DNA of 9,418 nucleotides. Source: CAIOSQ01 sp044359885. GTDB taxonomy: Bacteria > Pseudomonadota > Alphaproteobacteria > CACIAM-22H2. Of this stretch, positions 1 through 5,253 are shown piece by piece (positions within the stretch are counted from its first letter, which is position 1; the number at the start of each line of letters is the position of its first letter). The translations under genes and the position numbers were made by a program. Where the stretch lies: assembly GCA_044359885.1 (NCBI GenBank), contig JBIKLI010000161.1, positions 1-9,418 on the forward strand, given 5' to 3'. The notes beneath the pieces were generated by a model. It saw nothing but the letters and a program-made list of their open reading frames with translations, made no database searches and had not been told where the DNA came from.

Positions 1-107
1 GCCTTGCTCTGGCCATGCCGGACGCGGTTGGCCGCCGCCGCGCGCGCTTCGGCGTCGCGGGACGCTGCCTTGCGAGCCCGGCGCAGATTGACGATCTCGG
101 CACTCAT
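1..107 (-). CDS. DUF4169 family protein, N-terminal part (runs off the window)
   Basis: The first 35 codons of a small basic protein are visible, beginning MSAEIVNLRRARKAASR and continuing to HGQSKA. This matches the N-terminal pattern I know for DUF4169, a short alphaproteobacterial family with xEIVNLRRxRK followed by an A/R-rich stretch and an HGRTK-like segment. The function of the family is unknown; the visible part is charged and probably helical, with no signal peptide. The start is well fixed: a GGGAGGTGG ribosome-binding site lies just upstream on the minus strand, and the ATG overlaps the TGA of the CoA-transferase gene (ATGA at 104-107), so the two are probably translationally coupled. 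The C-terminus lies outside the window. Family assignment is from memory of the motif, not from a search. Confidence 0.75.
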   Translation of the reverse strand, partial: MSAEIVNLRRARKAASRDAEARAAAANRVRHGQSK

Positions 108-1327
108 TCTCCACCTCCCTTGCGCCGCGTCGCCGGCGACACGCCGCTGTCCCGCAGCGCCGCGATCTCTGCGTCCGAATAGCCGGCCTCGCGCAGGACC
201 TCGGCGCCGTCGGCGTTGAAGGGGCGCGGCGCCCAGCGCAGCCCCGGACGGCTCTGCGACATCTTGATCGGGATGCCCGTGCCGCGATACGCGCCGTCCT
301 CGACGACCATCTCGCGCTCGCGCGTATGCGGGTGGGCCACGACCTCGGCCACGTCCATGACCGCACCGGCCGGCACGCCGTTGCGCGCCAGCGCATCGGC
401 GAGTTCGACGGCGTCGCGATCCGCGAAGAGATGCTCCAGTTCGGCACGCAGCGCGTCGCGGTTGACGACGCGCCTCGCGTTGTCGGCGAAGCGCGGATCG
501 TCGGCGAGCCCCGGAGCCCCCATCATTTCGCACATCCGGCGGAACTGCCGGTCGTTGCCCACCGCGAGAAAGACGAAGCGTTCGCCGCAGCGGAAGCTGT
601 CATAGGGGCTGATGTTGGGATGCGCGTTGCCGATCAGCTGCGGCACCTTGCCCGACATGAGATAGTTGGCGGCCTGCGGATGGAGCAGGCTCACCGCGGA
701 ATCGTAGAGCGCGATGTCGAGCGCCTGCCCCTCGCCGGTCCTGTGGCGATGATGCAGCGCCAGCAGGATGCCGATGACCGCGTTCATGCCCATGCCGAGA
801 TCGACGAGCGGCGTGCCCATGCGCATCGGACCCGACTGTCGCGAGCCGTTGATGCTCATCAGCCCCGCCATCGCCTGCACCGCCGCGTCGTAGCCGGGCA
901 GACCGCCATAGGGTCCGCGGTCGCCGAACCCGGTGATGTGGCAGTAGATCAGCCGGGGAAAACGCGCCTTGAGGGTCGCCGCGTAGCCGATCCCCCATTT
1001 CTCGAGCGTTCCGGTCTTGAAGTTGTGGATCAGCACGTCGGCGTCGACGAGCAGGCGCAGCAGGACCTCGCGCCCCTCGGGACGCGCGAGATCCAGTGCG
1101 GCCATGCGCTTGTTGCGGTTGACGCCGACGAAGTAGGAGGCGGTGCCGTCGCGGAAGGGCGGCCCCCAGTCGCGCACCTCGTCGCCCTGCGGCGGCTCGA
1201 CCTTGATCACGTCGGCACCATGATCCGCCAGGATCTGGGTCCCGTAGGGACCGCCCAGCACGCGCGTCAGGTCGATGACCCGGATTCCGGCGAGTGCGCC
1301 CGTGTTCGCGGCCGTCGGATCTTCCAT
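104..1327 (-). CDS. CaiB/BaiF family III CoA-transferase
   Basis: This 407-residue protein belongs to the CaiB/BaiF (formyl-CoA transferase, family III) group, cytosolic enzymes that move CoA between acyl-CoAs and free acids through an aspartyl-CoA anhydride. Evidence: the N-terminal segment GIRVIDLTRVLGGPYGTQIL (about 14-33), the ADVIKVEPPQGDEVR nucleotide-binding region (38-52), the SYFVGVNRNKR segment (64-74) and the VLIHNF strand (98-103). The segment GGLPGYDAAVQAMAGLM places the expected catalytic aspartate at residue 147. Length is normal for the family. The ATG at 1327 is preferred to an upstream in-frame ATG at 1411, because GGAGGG lies about 8 bases before it and the longer version would overlap the upstream gene. 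It starts 22 bases after the beta-subunit gene and ends in an ATGA overlap with the DUF4169 gene, so it sits in the TPP-controlled operon. The acid and acyl donor cannot be read from the sequence. Confidence 0.92.
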   Translation of the reverse strand: MEDPTAANTGALAGIRVIDLTRVLGGPYGTQILADHGADVIKVEPPQGDEVRDWGPPFRDGTASYFVGVNRNKRMAALDLARPEGREVLLRLLVDADVLIHNFKTGTLEKWGIGYAATLKARFPRLIYCHITGFGDRGPYGGLPGYDAAVQAMAGLMSINGSRQSGPMRMGTPLVDLGMGMNAVIGILLALHHRHRTGEGQALDIALYDSAVSLLHPQAANYLMSGKVPQLIGNAHPNISPYDSFRCGERFVFLAVGNDRQFRRMCEMMGAPGLADDPRFADNARRVVNRDALRAELEHLFADRDAVELADALARNGVPAGAVMDVAEVVAHPHTREREMVVEDGAYRGTGIPIKMSQSRPGLRWAPRPFNADGAEVLREAGYSDAEIAALRDSGVSPATRRKGGGE

Positions 1328-1349
1328 GTGAACGCCCTCCAGGTCGAAG

Positions 1350-2084
1350 TCAGGCCGCGCGCAGCCCGGCGGCGAAGCGCGGATAGGTCTCGGCGATCTC
1401 GTCGGCGACACGCTGACGCAGCAGGGCGCGATCCTCCGCCGTCAGGTCGGCAGTCTGCGGCGGCACCGGCGGCGTATCGTAATCGAAGCCGGTGGCGGCG
1501 CGCACCGAGACGGCGTCCTCCCCGCGATGCACGCTCTCGAGCGCGAACCGCGCCTGGGCGCGATCGAACGCGAAGACGCAGCGCCCGGTCACCAGCGCGA
1601 CCGGTCCCCCGGGACGGTACACCCCCGGCGGCGACACCCCGGGCGCGCTGACGACGTCGACGCGCGCCGGCAGGATGCGCGGCTCGTGCTCCTCGCGGAA
1701 GAGGATGACGCGCGGCACCACGAAGTAGAGATAGGCCGAGCCGAAGGAGCCCGGAAAACGCTGCGTCAGGCCGCCGGGATAGGCGCCGATCCCGAGCAGA
1801 TTGATGTCGGCGCGACCGTCGATCTGCCCGCCCGACAGGAAGAACGCATCCAGCCGGCCCTGGCCGGCGAGATCGAACAATTCGCGCCCCCCGTCGGTGA
1901 AGCTCGCCTGGCGCCGGCTGCCCAGGACCAGGACCCGCGCGCCCCACTTGGCCTTCGCCAGCAGCGCCGCGGCGCCGGGCAGCGGCGACGACGCGCCGAC
2001 CGCGATCGTTCGACAGCCTTCGAGCCGGCGCAGGATCGCCGCCAGCATCGCCTCGCGCCGGGCGCGCGTCGCGTCGCCGGTCAT
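1350..2084 (-). CDS. CoA-transferase, beta subunit (GctB/IpdB-like)
   Basis: This 244-residue protein follows the layout of COG2057 beta subunits, the GctB/IpdB type of family I CoA-transferase. The recognisable blocks are FFLSGGQIDGRADINLLGIG (81-100, compare GANQVDxxGNxN in IpdB-like proteins), the glycine-rich LTQRFPGSFGSAYLY (106-120) and RILPARVDVVSAPGV (136-150). Where classical family I beta subunits carry the catalytic glutamate, this protein reads VLVLGSRRQASFTDGG (51-66), and I see no obvious equivalent glutamate. It may therefore be a hydrolase-like member, as described for IpdAB, rather than a true transferase; that is inference from an alignment by eye. The ATG at 2084 overlaps the alpha-subunit stop (ATGA at 2081-2084), which supports co-translation of the two chains. 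The longer in-frame extension upstream is an out-of-frame shadow of the alpha gene. Confidence 0.85.
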   Translation of the reverse strand: MTGDATRARREAMLAAILRRLEGCRTIAVGASSPLPGAAALLAKAKWGARVLVLGSRRQASFTDGGRELFDLAGQGRLDAFFLSGGQIDGRADINLLGIGAYPGGLTQRFPGSFGSAYLYFVVPRVILFREEHEPRILPARVDVVSAPGVSPPGVYRPGGPVALVTGRCVFAFDRAQARFALESVHRGEDAVSVRAATGFDYDTPPVPPQTADLTAEDRALLRQRVADEIAETYPRFAAGLRAA

Positions 2085-2899
2085 GCCGCGCGCGCCGGCC
2101 GGGTCAGGAAGGCGTCGAGCCAGGCGGCGAAACCGGCCTCGCTGCGCGCCGCCGCGGCGTAACGGGCGATCTCGTCCCCGTCGGCATCGTAGACGTCCTG
2201 GCAGCCGAGCGGCCATGCGCCGCGCGGCGCGATCGCGATGGCCTCGACATAGATCGCGGGAAGCGTGCCCGCCGCGCTCTCCTCGGTCGCGAGCAGCGAC
2301 TCGTCGACGACGCGTTCGACCGTGACCAGACTGCGCCGCGACGCGTGCGCCATCGTCGCAAGTTCGCGACGGCGTCCGATCCAGACATTCCCCTCGCGGT
2401 CGGCCTTGGGCGCGTGGAACAGCGCCGCGTCGGGCGCGATCGCCGGCAGGAGGACGATCGGGTCGTCGCCGGCGGCAAAGGGGTTTGGCACCACCTTCCA
2501 GTCGCGCCGGTGGGCGAGAATGTCGGTGCCGATAAGCCCGCGCAGGGGCATGAAGGGGACCCCCTTCTCGGTCGCCTGCAGTGCGGCGTGCACGGCCGGA
2601 CAGGTCGTGTCGCGCATCGCGATGCGCCGGTTGCGTACCGCATCGGCGAAACGCGGCGCCGGGCCGGCCTCGCCGAGCGTGATCGCCGCGGCCTCGAGCT
2701 CGTCGGCCCGGCCTGCGCCGATCAGCAGGTCGGCCTGCAGCCCCGAGGTCGGAACGGCGAGAAGACGCAACCCCCGCGTGCCCGCCGCCAGCAGCGCGCG
2801 GGTCGCGGCCATCGCCACGCCCGAATAGTCGGGAGGAATCGCGACCAGCTGGCCCGGGCGAAGCCGGCTCGCCAGTTCGGCGACATCGCAAAGGATCAT
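2081..2899 (-). CDS. CoA-transferase, alpha subunit (GctA/IpdA-like)
   Basis: This 272-residue protein has the pattern of COG1788 alpha subunits. It has an N-terminal strand-turn-helix (LRPGQLVAIPPDYSGVAMAA, 13-32), a PTSGLQADLLIGAG segment (50-63), the GLIGTDILAH block (121-130), and the conserved FHAPKADREGNVWIG near 161-175, where these subunits carry a D-x-x-GN motif. It should pair with the following gene to make an alpha/beta enzyme acting on an acyl-CoA in the cytosol. The ATG at 2899 has no close Shine-Dalgarno; a GGAGGG lies 22 bases upstream. An in-frame TTG at 2908 would be better spaced from that GGAGGG, so the true start may be three codons earlier. The gene begins 65 bases after the SBP gene, with no clear promoter or terminator between, so read-through from the riboswitch-controlled transcript is likely. 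Substrate unknown. Confidence 0.85.
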   Translation of the reverse strand: MILCDVAELASRLRPGQLVAIPPDYSGVAMAATRALLAAGTRGLRLLAVPTSGLQADLLIGAGRADELEAAAITLGEAGPAPRFADAVRNRRIAMRDTTCPAVHAALQATEKGVPFMPLRGLIGTDILAHRRDWKVVPNPFAAGDDPIVLLPAIAPDAALFHAPKADREGNVWIGRRRELATMAHASRRSLVTVERVVDESLLATEESAAGTLPAIYVEAIAIAPRGAWPLGCQDVYDADGDEIARYAAAARSEAGFAAWLDAFLTRPARAA

Positions 2900-2926
2900 G
2901 TGGTGCAATCTAGCGCCGCCGCCCTC

Positions 2927-2964
2927 CGCCGGCCATGACCGTGGCGCGGGGGCAACAGCCGGCG
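2927..2964 (-). other. Possible hairpin between the SBP and CoA-transferase genes
   Basis: The 65-base gap contains a 7-base inverted repeat, CGCCGGC (2958-2964 read on the minus strand) and GCCGGCG (2927-2933), with a 24-base loop. No T-run follows on the minus strand, so it is not a convincing intrinsic terminator. It could be an RNA-stability or processing hairpin that gives the SBP a different expression level from the enzymes downstream. In such GC-rich DNA a repeat of this size can arise by chance. Confidence 0.2.
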
Positions 2965-3987
2965 TCAGCGCGGCGCGCTCTTCGCGTCGTAGCGCCGCGC
3001 CCACTCGGCGAGGATGCGCGCCCGGTTCGCGGCGGCCCAGGCGAAGTCGTTGCGGATCAGCGACTCGGCCACGCCCGGCGGATAGTTCGGCATGCGGTTC
3101 TCGATGCCCGGCCATGCGACCTGGGTGGCGAAGGCGGCATACATCTCGTTCGCCTTGCGGCTCGCCGCCCAGTCGGCCAGACGTCGTGCCGCGGCCAGGT
3201 TGCGCGTGCCCTTGACGATCGCGAAGACATCCATGTCCCAGCCGCCGCCTTCGGCGACGATGACGGTCTCGATCGGCGCGCCGCGCGTCCGCAACTGGGC
3301 GCCCAGCAATTCGAAGGAGATGCCGACGGGGAACTCGCCGGTCGCCGCGTCGCGGCACGGCTTGGATCCGGAATGGACATAGGCGGCGATGTTGGCGTGA
3401 AGGCGGTCCATGAACGCCCAGGCCTTCTCCTCGCCCATGAGCTGTATCCAGCCGGCGACGTGGAAGAAGCCCGTCCCCGAGGAAGCAGGGTTCGGCATCT
3501 GGATGCGGCCCTTGAATTCCGGCCGCGTCAGGTCTTCCCAGCGACGCGGCGCGGCCAGCCCCAGCCTTGCCGCCTCGACCGTGTTGAAGCAGACCGCCGC
3601 CGACCATGCCTCCATGCCGAACCAGGTCGGGTTCGCACGCGGGTCGCGGAACGCCGGACGCAGCGATTCGAAATCCGCCGGACGATAGTGTTCGAGGATG
3701 CCCTCGGCGTCGAGCACCAGCGCCGAGGTCACGGCCAAGCCCCAGATTGCATCGGCGCGCGGCGTGGCCTTCTCGGCCTGCAGACGCGCCGTGATGACGC
3801 CGGTCGAATCGCGCAGGAAGTCGATGCGGATGTCGGGATTGTCGGCCTCGAAGGCCTTGCGGAAACCGTCCAGGAATTCCTGTTCGAGCGTCGTGTAGAC
3901 CGACAGCGATGTCCGCGCGGCCGCAGCGGCGGCGAACACGCATACGGCCACGGCCGCGGCCACGGACAGAAGCAGGGAACGACGCAT
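2965..3987 (-). CDS. ABC transporter periplasmic substrate-binding protein, PhnS/ThiB/AfuA-like, under TPP riboswitch control
   Basis: This 340-residue exported protein has a signal peptide of about 25 residues (MRRS, then a long Leu/Ala/Val core, then AAAAAR). The mature part begins TSLSVYTTLEQEF and follows the family 1/6 solute-binding fold. Characteristic blocks are RDSTGVITARLQAEK (59-73), ADAIWGLA (78-85), the MPNPASSGTGFF segment (164-175), HSGSKPCRDAATGEFPVGIS (205-224) and GGGWDMDVFAIVKGT (247-261). These closely follow proteins labelled as putative 2-aminoethylphosphonate-binding; the thiamine-binding ThiB and iron-binding AfuA proteins are relatives. The ATG at 3987 has a strong GGGAGGT about 7 bases upstream and starts exactly at the signal peptide, so the upstream in-frame ATGs are rejected. 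A TPP riboswitch lies in the leader, which makes thiamine or a precursor a better substrate guess than a phosphonate (inference). No permease or ATPase gene is adjacent, so the transporter is either incomplete here or uses partners encoded elsewhere. Confidence 0.9.
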   Translation of the reverse strand: MRRSLLLSVAAAVAVCVFAAAAAARTSLSVYTTLEQEFLDGFRKAFEADNPDIRIDFLRDSTGVITARLQAEKATPRADAIWGLAVTSALVLDAEGILEHYRPADFESLRPAFRDPRANPTWFGMEAWSAAVCFNTVEAARLGLAAPRRWEDLTRPEFKGRIQMPNPASSGTGFFHVAGWIQLMGEEKAWAFMDRLHANIAAYVHSGSKPCRDAATGEFPVGISFELLGAQLRTRGAPIETVIVAEGGGWDMDVFAIVKGTRNLAAARRLADWAASRKANEMYAAFATQVAWPGIENRMPNYPPGVAESLIRNDFAWAAANRARILAEWARRYDAKSAPR

Positions 3988-3993
3988 CGGCAA

Positions 3994-4000
3994 ACCTCCC
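3994..4000 (-). promoter_or_regulatory. Ribosome-binding site of the SBP gene
   Basis: On the minus strand GGGAGGT lies 6-7 bases before the ATG at 3987. It is a near-consensus Shine-Dalgarno and fixes the start at the signal peptide. It is also one arm of the masking hairpin described separately, so its accessibility is probably the point of control. Confidence 0.8.
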
Positions 4001-4018
4001 ATTCGACGGCGCGGGAGG
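3995..4018 (-). promoter_or_regulatory. Shine-Dalgarno-sequestering hairpin (riboswitch expression platform)
   Basis: On the minus strand CCTCCC (4013-4018) is perfectly complementary to the GGGAGG of the SBP ribosome-binding site (3995-4000), with a 12-base loop. Formation of this stem would hide the ribosome-binding site. This fits translational control by the upstream TPP aptamer, as is common in Proteobacteria. The pairing is seen directly; its use as the off-state is inferred. Confidence 0.6.
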
Positions 4019-4027
4019 CGGCAGACA

Positions 4028-4058
4028 CCGGACATGCCGCGCGTGCGGTCCTGTCCGG
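4028..4058 (-). promoter_or_regulatory. Linker hairpin between TPP aptamer and SD-masking stem
   Basis: A perfect 7-base stem, CCGGACA (4052-4058 on the minus strand) with TGTCCGG (4028-4034), encloses a smaller CCGC/GCGG stem. It lies between the aptamer and the Shine-Dalgarno hairpin. TGTCCGG can also pair partly with the 3' P1 strand CGGGACA (4062-4068), with one mismatch, so it may take part in the switch between ligand-bound and free folds. There is no T-run after it, which argues against an intrinsic terminator. Confidence 0.45.
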
Positions 4059-4061
4059 CTC

Positions 4062-4177
4062 TGTCCCGTCCCTTCGCCGGCATGACCCGGATCAGGTTCG
4101 AAGGGTCGGCACGACGGACCGCAGTCACGCGGTCCGCGGCGCACCTCTCAGCCCCGCCTGGGGCTCCCCTCGGAACA
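4062..4177 (-). ncRNA. TPP riboswitch (THI element)
   Basis: Read on the minus strand, the region has all the hallmarks of the thiamine pyrophosphate aptamer. The GGGGAGCCCC start is followed by GGGGCTGAGAGG (the CTGAGAG core at 4145-4151 on the complement). There is then a variable P3a arm formed by GGACCGC and GCGGTCC, then GACCCTTCGAACCTGATC (core GAACCTGATC at 4090-4099), then GGGTCATGCCGGCGAAGGGA. The closing P1 helix is UGUUCCG (4171-4177) with CGGGACA (4062-4068), seven pairs including one G-U. It lies 74 bases upstream of the SBP start codon. In known examples TPP binding turns off thiamine synthesis or uptake genes. Here it probably represses the SBP and perhaps the CoA-transferase genes behind it. 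Confidence 0.96.
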
Positions 4178-4182
4178 CCAGT

Positions 4183-4211
4183 AATGTTGGTCCTGCGGCC
4201 GCCCCGGTCAA
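4183..4211 (-). promoter_or_regulatory. Candidate sigma-70 promoter for the TPP-riboswitch operon
   Basis: On the minus strand TTGACC (4206-4211) is separated by 17 bases from AACATT (4183-4188). The -35 is five of six to consensus and the -10 only three of six. Transcription would start near 4176-4177, which coincides with the first base of the riboswitch P1 helix. This positional fit is the best argument for it. It lies about 40 bases after the stop of the upstream SRAP gene, so the riboswitch operon probably has its own promoter. Confidence 0.5.
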
Positions 4212-4251
4212 GCGGGACGCGCGGCGCAGAGTGCGACAGTCCTGGCGAGGG

Positions 4252-4980
4252 TCAGAACAGGCGTCCCTGCCGGGGCTCGGCACGGGCACCGTCCGGTGGG
4301 GCGGCCGCCTCCGGCGACGATGGCGGCGCCGGCGCGATGCAGGCGGGATCGTCGTTGCCGACCTTGTTGACATGCGTGCCCACCCGCGTGGCCGCGAAAG
4401 CCTCGAAGGGCGCGGCGTAGACCAACGGCATCGGATCGGCGGCAGGATCGAGCCAAGCCGACTGGGCGCCGGCGTCCAGGACGATGGGAACGCGATGGTG
4501 ATAGGCGCGCATCGCGCCGCGCGCCTCGGTGTTGACGATGGTGAAGGTTTCGAGCGCGTCGCCCGTCGGACCGCGCCAGGTCTCCCACAGCCCGGCGAAG
4601 GCGAAGGGCGCCTGGTCCGGACGCCGGAACAGCACCGGGCGGCGATCGGGACCGGCCTCGGGCCACTCGTAGAAGCCGTCTGCGGGCACCAGGCAGCGGC
4701 GGCGGCGCAGCGCCTCGCGATAGGCCGGCTTCTCGGCGACCGTCTCGCCGCGCGCGTTGATCATCCGCGACGCACCGGAGGCGTCGCGCGCCCATGACGG
4801 CACCAGCCCCCAGCGCAGCATGCCGAAGCGCCGCTCGCCGTCTGCGTCCCGGCGCAGCACCGGACAGGCGGTCGTCGGCGCGATGTTCCAGCGCGGCTGC
4901 AGGTTGATGCCGGTCACGCCCGCATCGAAAATCCGGCGCAGCGCCTCGATCGGCGAAATGAGGAGATATCGCCCGCACAT
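4252..4980 (-). CDS. SRAP family abasic-site processing protein (YedK/HMCES-like)
   Basis: This 242-residue protein belongs to the SOS-response-associated peptidase family, whose members bind abasic sites in single-stranded DNA and form a thiazolidine crosslink through Cys2. All active-site elements are present: Met-Cys2-Gly-Arg at the N-terminus, NIAP (32-35), INAR with Asn75 and Arg77, the ADGFYEW motif with Glu105 (100-106), and HHRVP with His161. The start at 4980 is certain because the initiator Met is cleaved to expose Cys2. No Shine-Dalgarno is visible before it, so the mRNA may be leaderless. The last five residues are QGRLF, which resembles the bacterial beta-clamp-binding pentapeptide QL(S/D)LF, after a Pro/Ala-rich, probably disordered tail from about residue 210. 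I see no alphaproteobacterial LexA box (GAAC or GTTC direct repeats spaced by 7) upstream. It is divergent from cysQ. Confidence 0.95.
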   Translation of the reverse strand: MCGRYLLISPIEALRRIFDAGVTGINLQPRWNIAPTTACPVLRRDADGERRFGMLRWGLVPSWARDASGASRMINARGETVAEKPAYREALRRRRCLVPADGFYEWPEAGPDRRPVLFRRPDQAPFAFAGLWETWRGPTGDALETFTIVNTEARGAMRAYHHRVPIVLDAGAQSAWLDPAADPMPLVYAAPFEAFAATRVGTHVNKVGNDDPACIAPAPPSSPEAAAPPDGARAEPRQGRLF

Positions 4981-5253
4981 CGTTCAAGCCAATACAGGCG
5001 ACGGCGGCGATGGATCAAGCCTGGCCGCGCGGTTCGCCACGCTTGCCAATGCCGCGGGCTCGTCGCTCTAATCCGGTCCTTTCGTCGTCTCAGCCGAGGG
5101 GGGCTTCGGCGTGCAGAACTTCCAGCCATGCGAAGATCCGGTGCAGGCGTTCGCCGCGCGCATGCCCGCGCACCCGAGCGGATGCGGCGGCGCGCGCGAC
5201 GCGCAGACGCGCTGTCGGCAACCGATCCGCGACACCGACCGAGGCGCAGGACC
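4981..5253. other. Divergent intergenic region between SRAP gene and cysQ; no recognisable gene
   Basis: These 273 bases separate two divergent genes and should contain both promoters. Apart from the weak SRAP promoter I find no clear signal for cysQ. A plus-strand frame opens after a TAA at 5069-5071 and runs to a TGA just before cysQ. It has coding-like third-position G/C and reads VVSAEGGFGVQNFQPC near 5084-5131, but it has no good start codon and I do not recognise it. It could be a decayed gene fragment or chance in GC-rich DNA. Confidence 0.4.
4989..5018 (-). promoter_or_regulatory. Weak candidate promoter for the SRAP gene, implying a leaderless mRNA
   Basis: On the minus strand TTGATC (5013-5018) and TATTGG (4989-4994), preceded by TG, are separated by 18 bases. 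Start of transcription would fall within a few bases of the ATG at 4980. This would fit the absence of a Shine-Dalgarno. The -10 match is only three of six, so the call is tentative. Confidence 0.25.

Noticed and set aside
4028..4058. Intrinsic terminator in the riboswitch leader
   Set aside because: The hairpin is strong but is followed by mixed GC sequence rather than T residues. Translational control fits better.
3988..4128. N-terminal extension of the SBP to the ATG at 4128
   Set aside because: The extension would translate the TPP aptamer and put the signal peptide inside the protein. The ATG at 3987 has an excellent ribosome-binding site.
2935..4797. A 620-codon plus-strand frame opposite the SBP, riboswitch and SRAP genes
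   Set aside because: It crosses the riboswitch and is antisense to two clearly recognisable proteins; no motif is seen in its translation.
4981..5060. LexA box for the SRAP gene
   Set aside because: A single GAAC or GTTC occurs near the start, but no second copy at the spacing of seven expected for the alphaproteobacterial LexA site.
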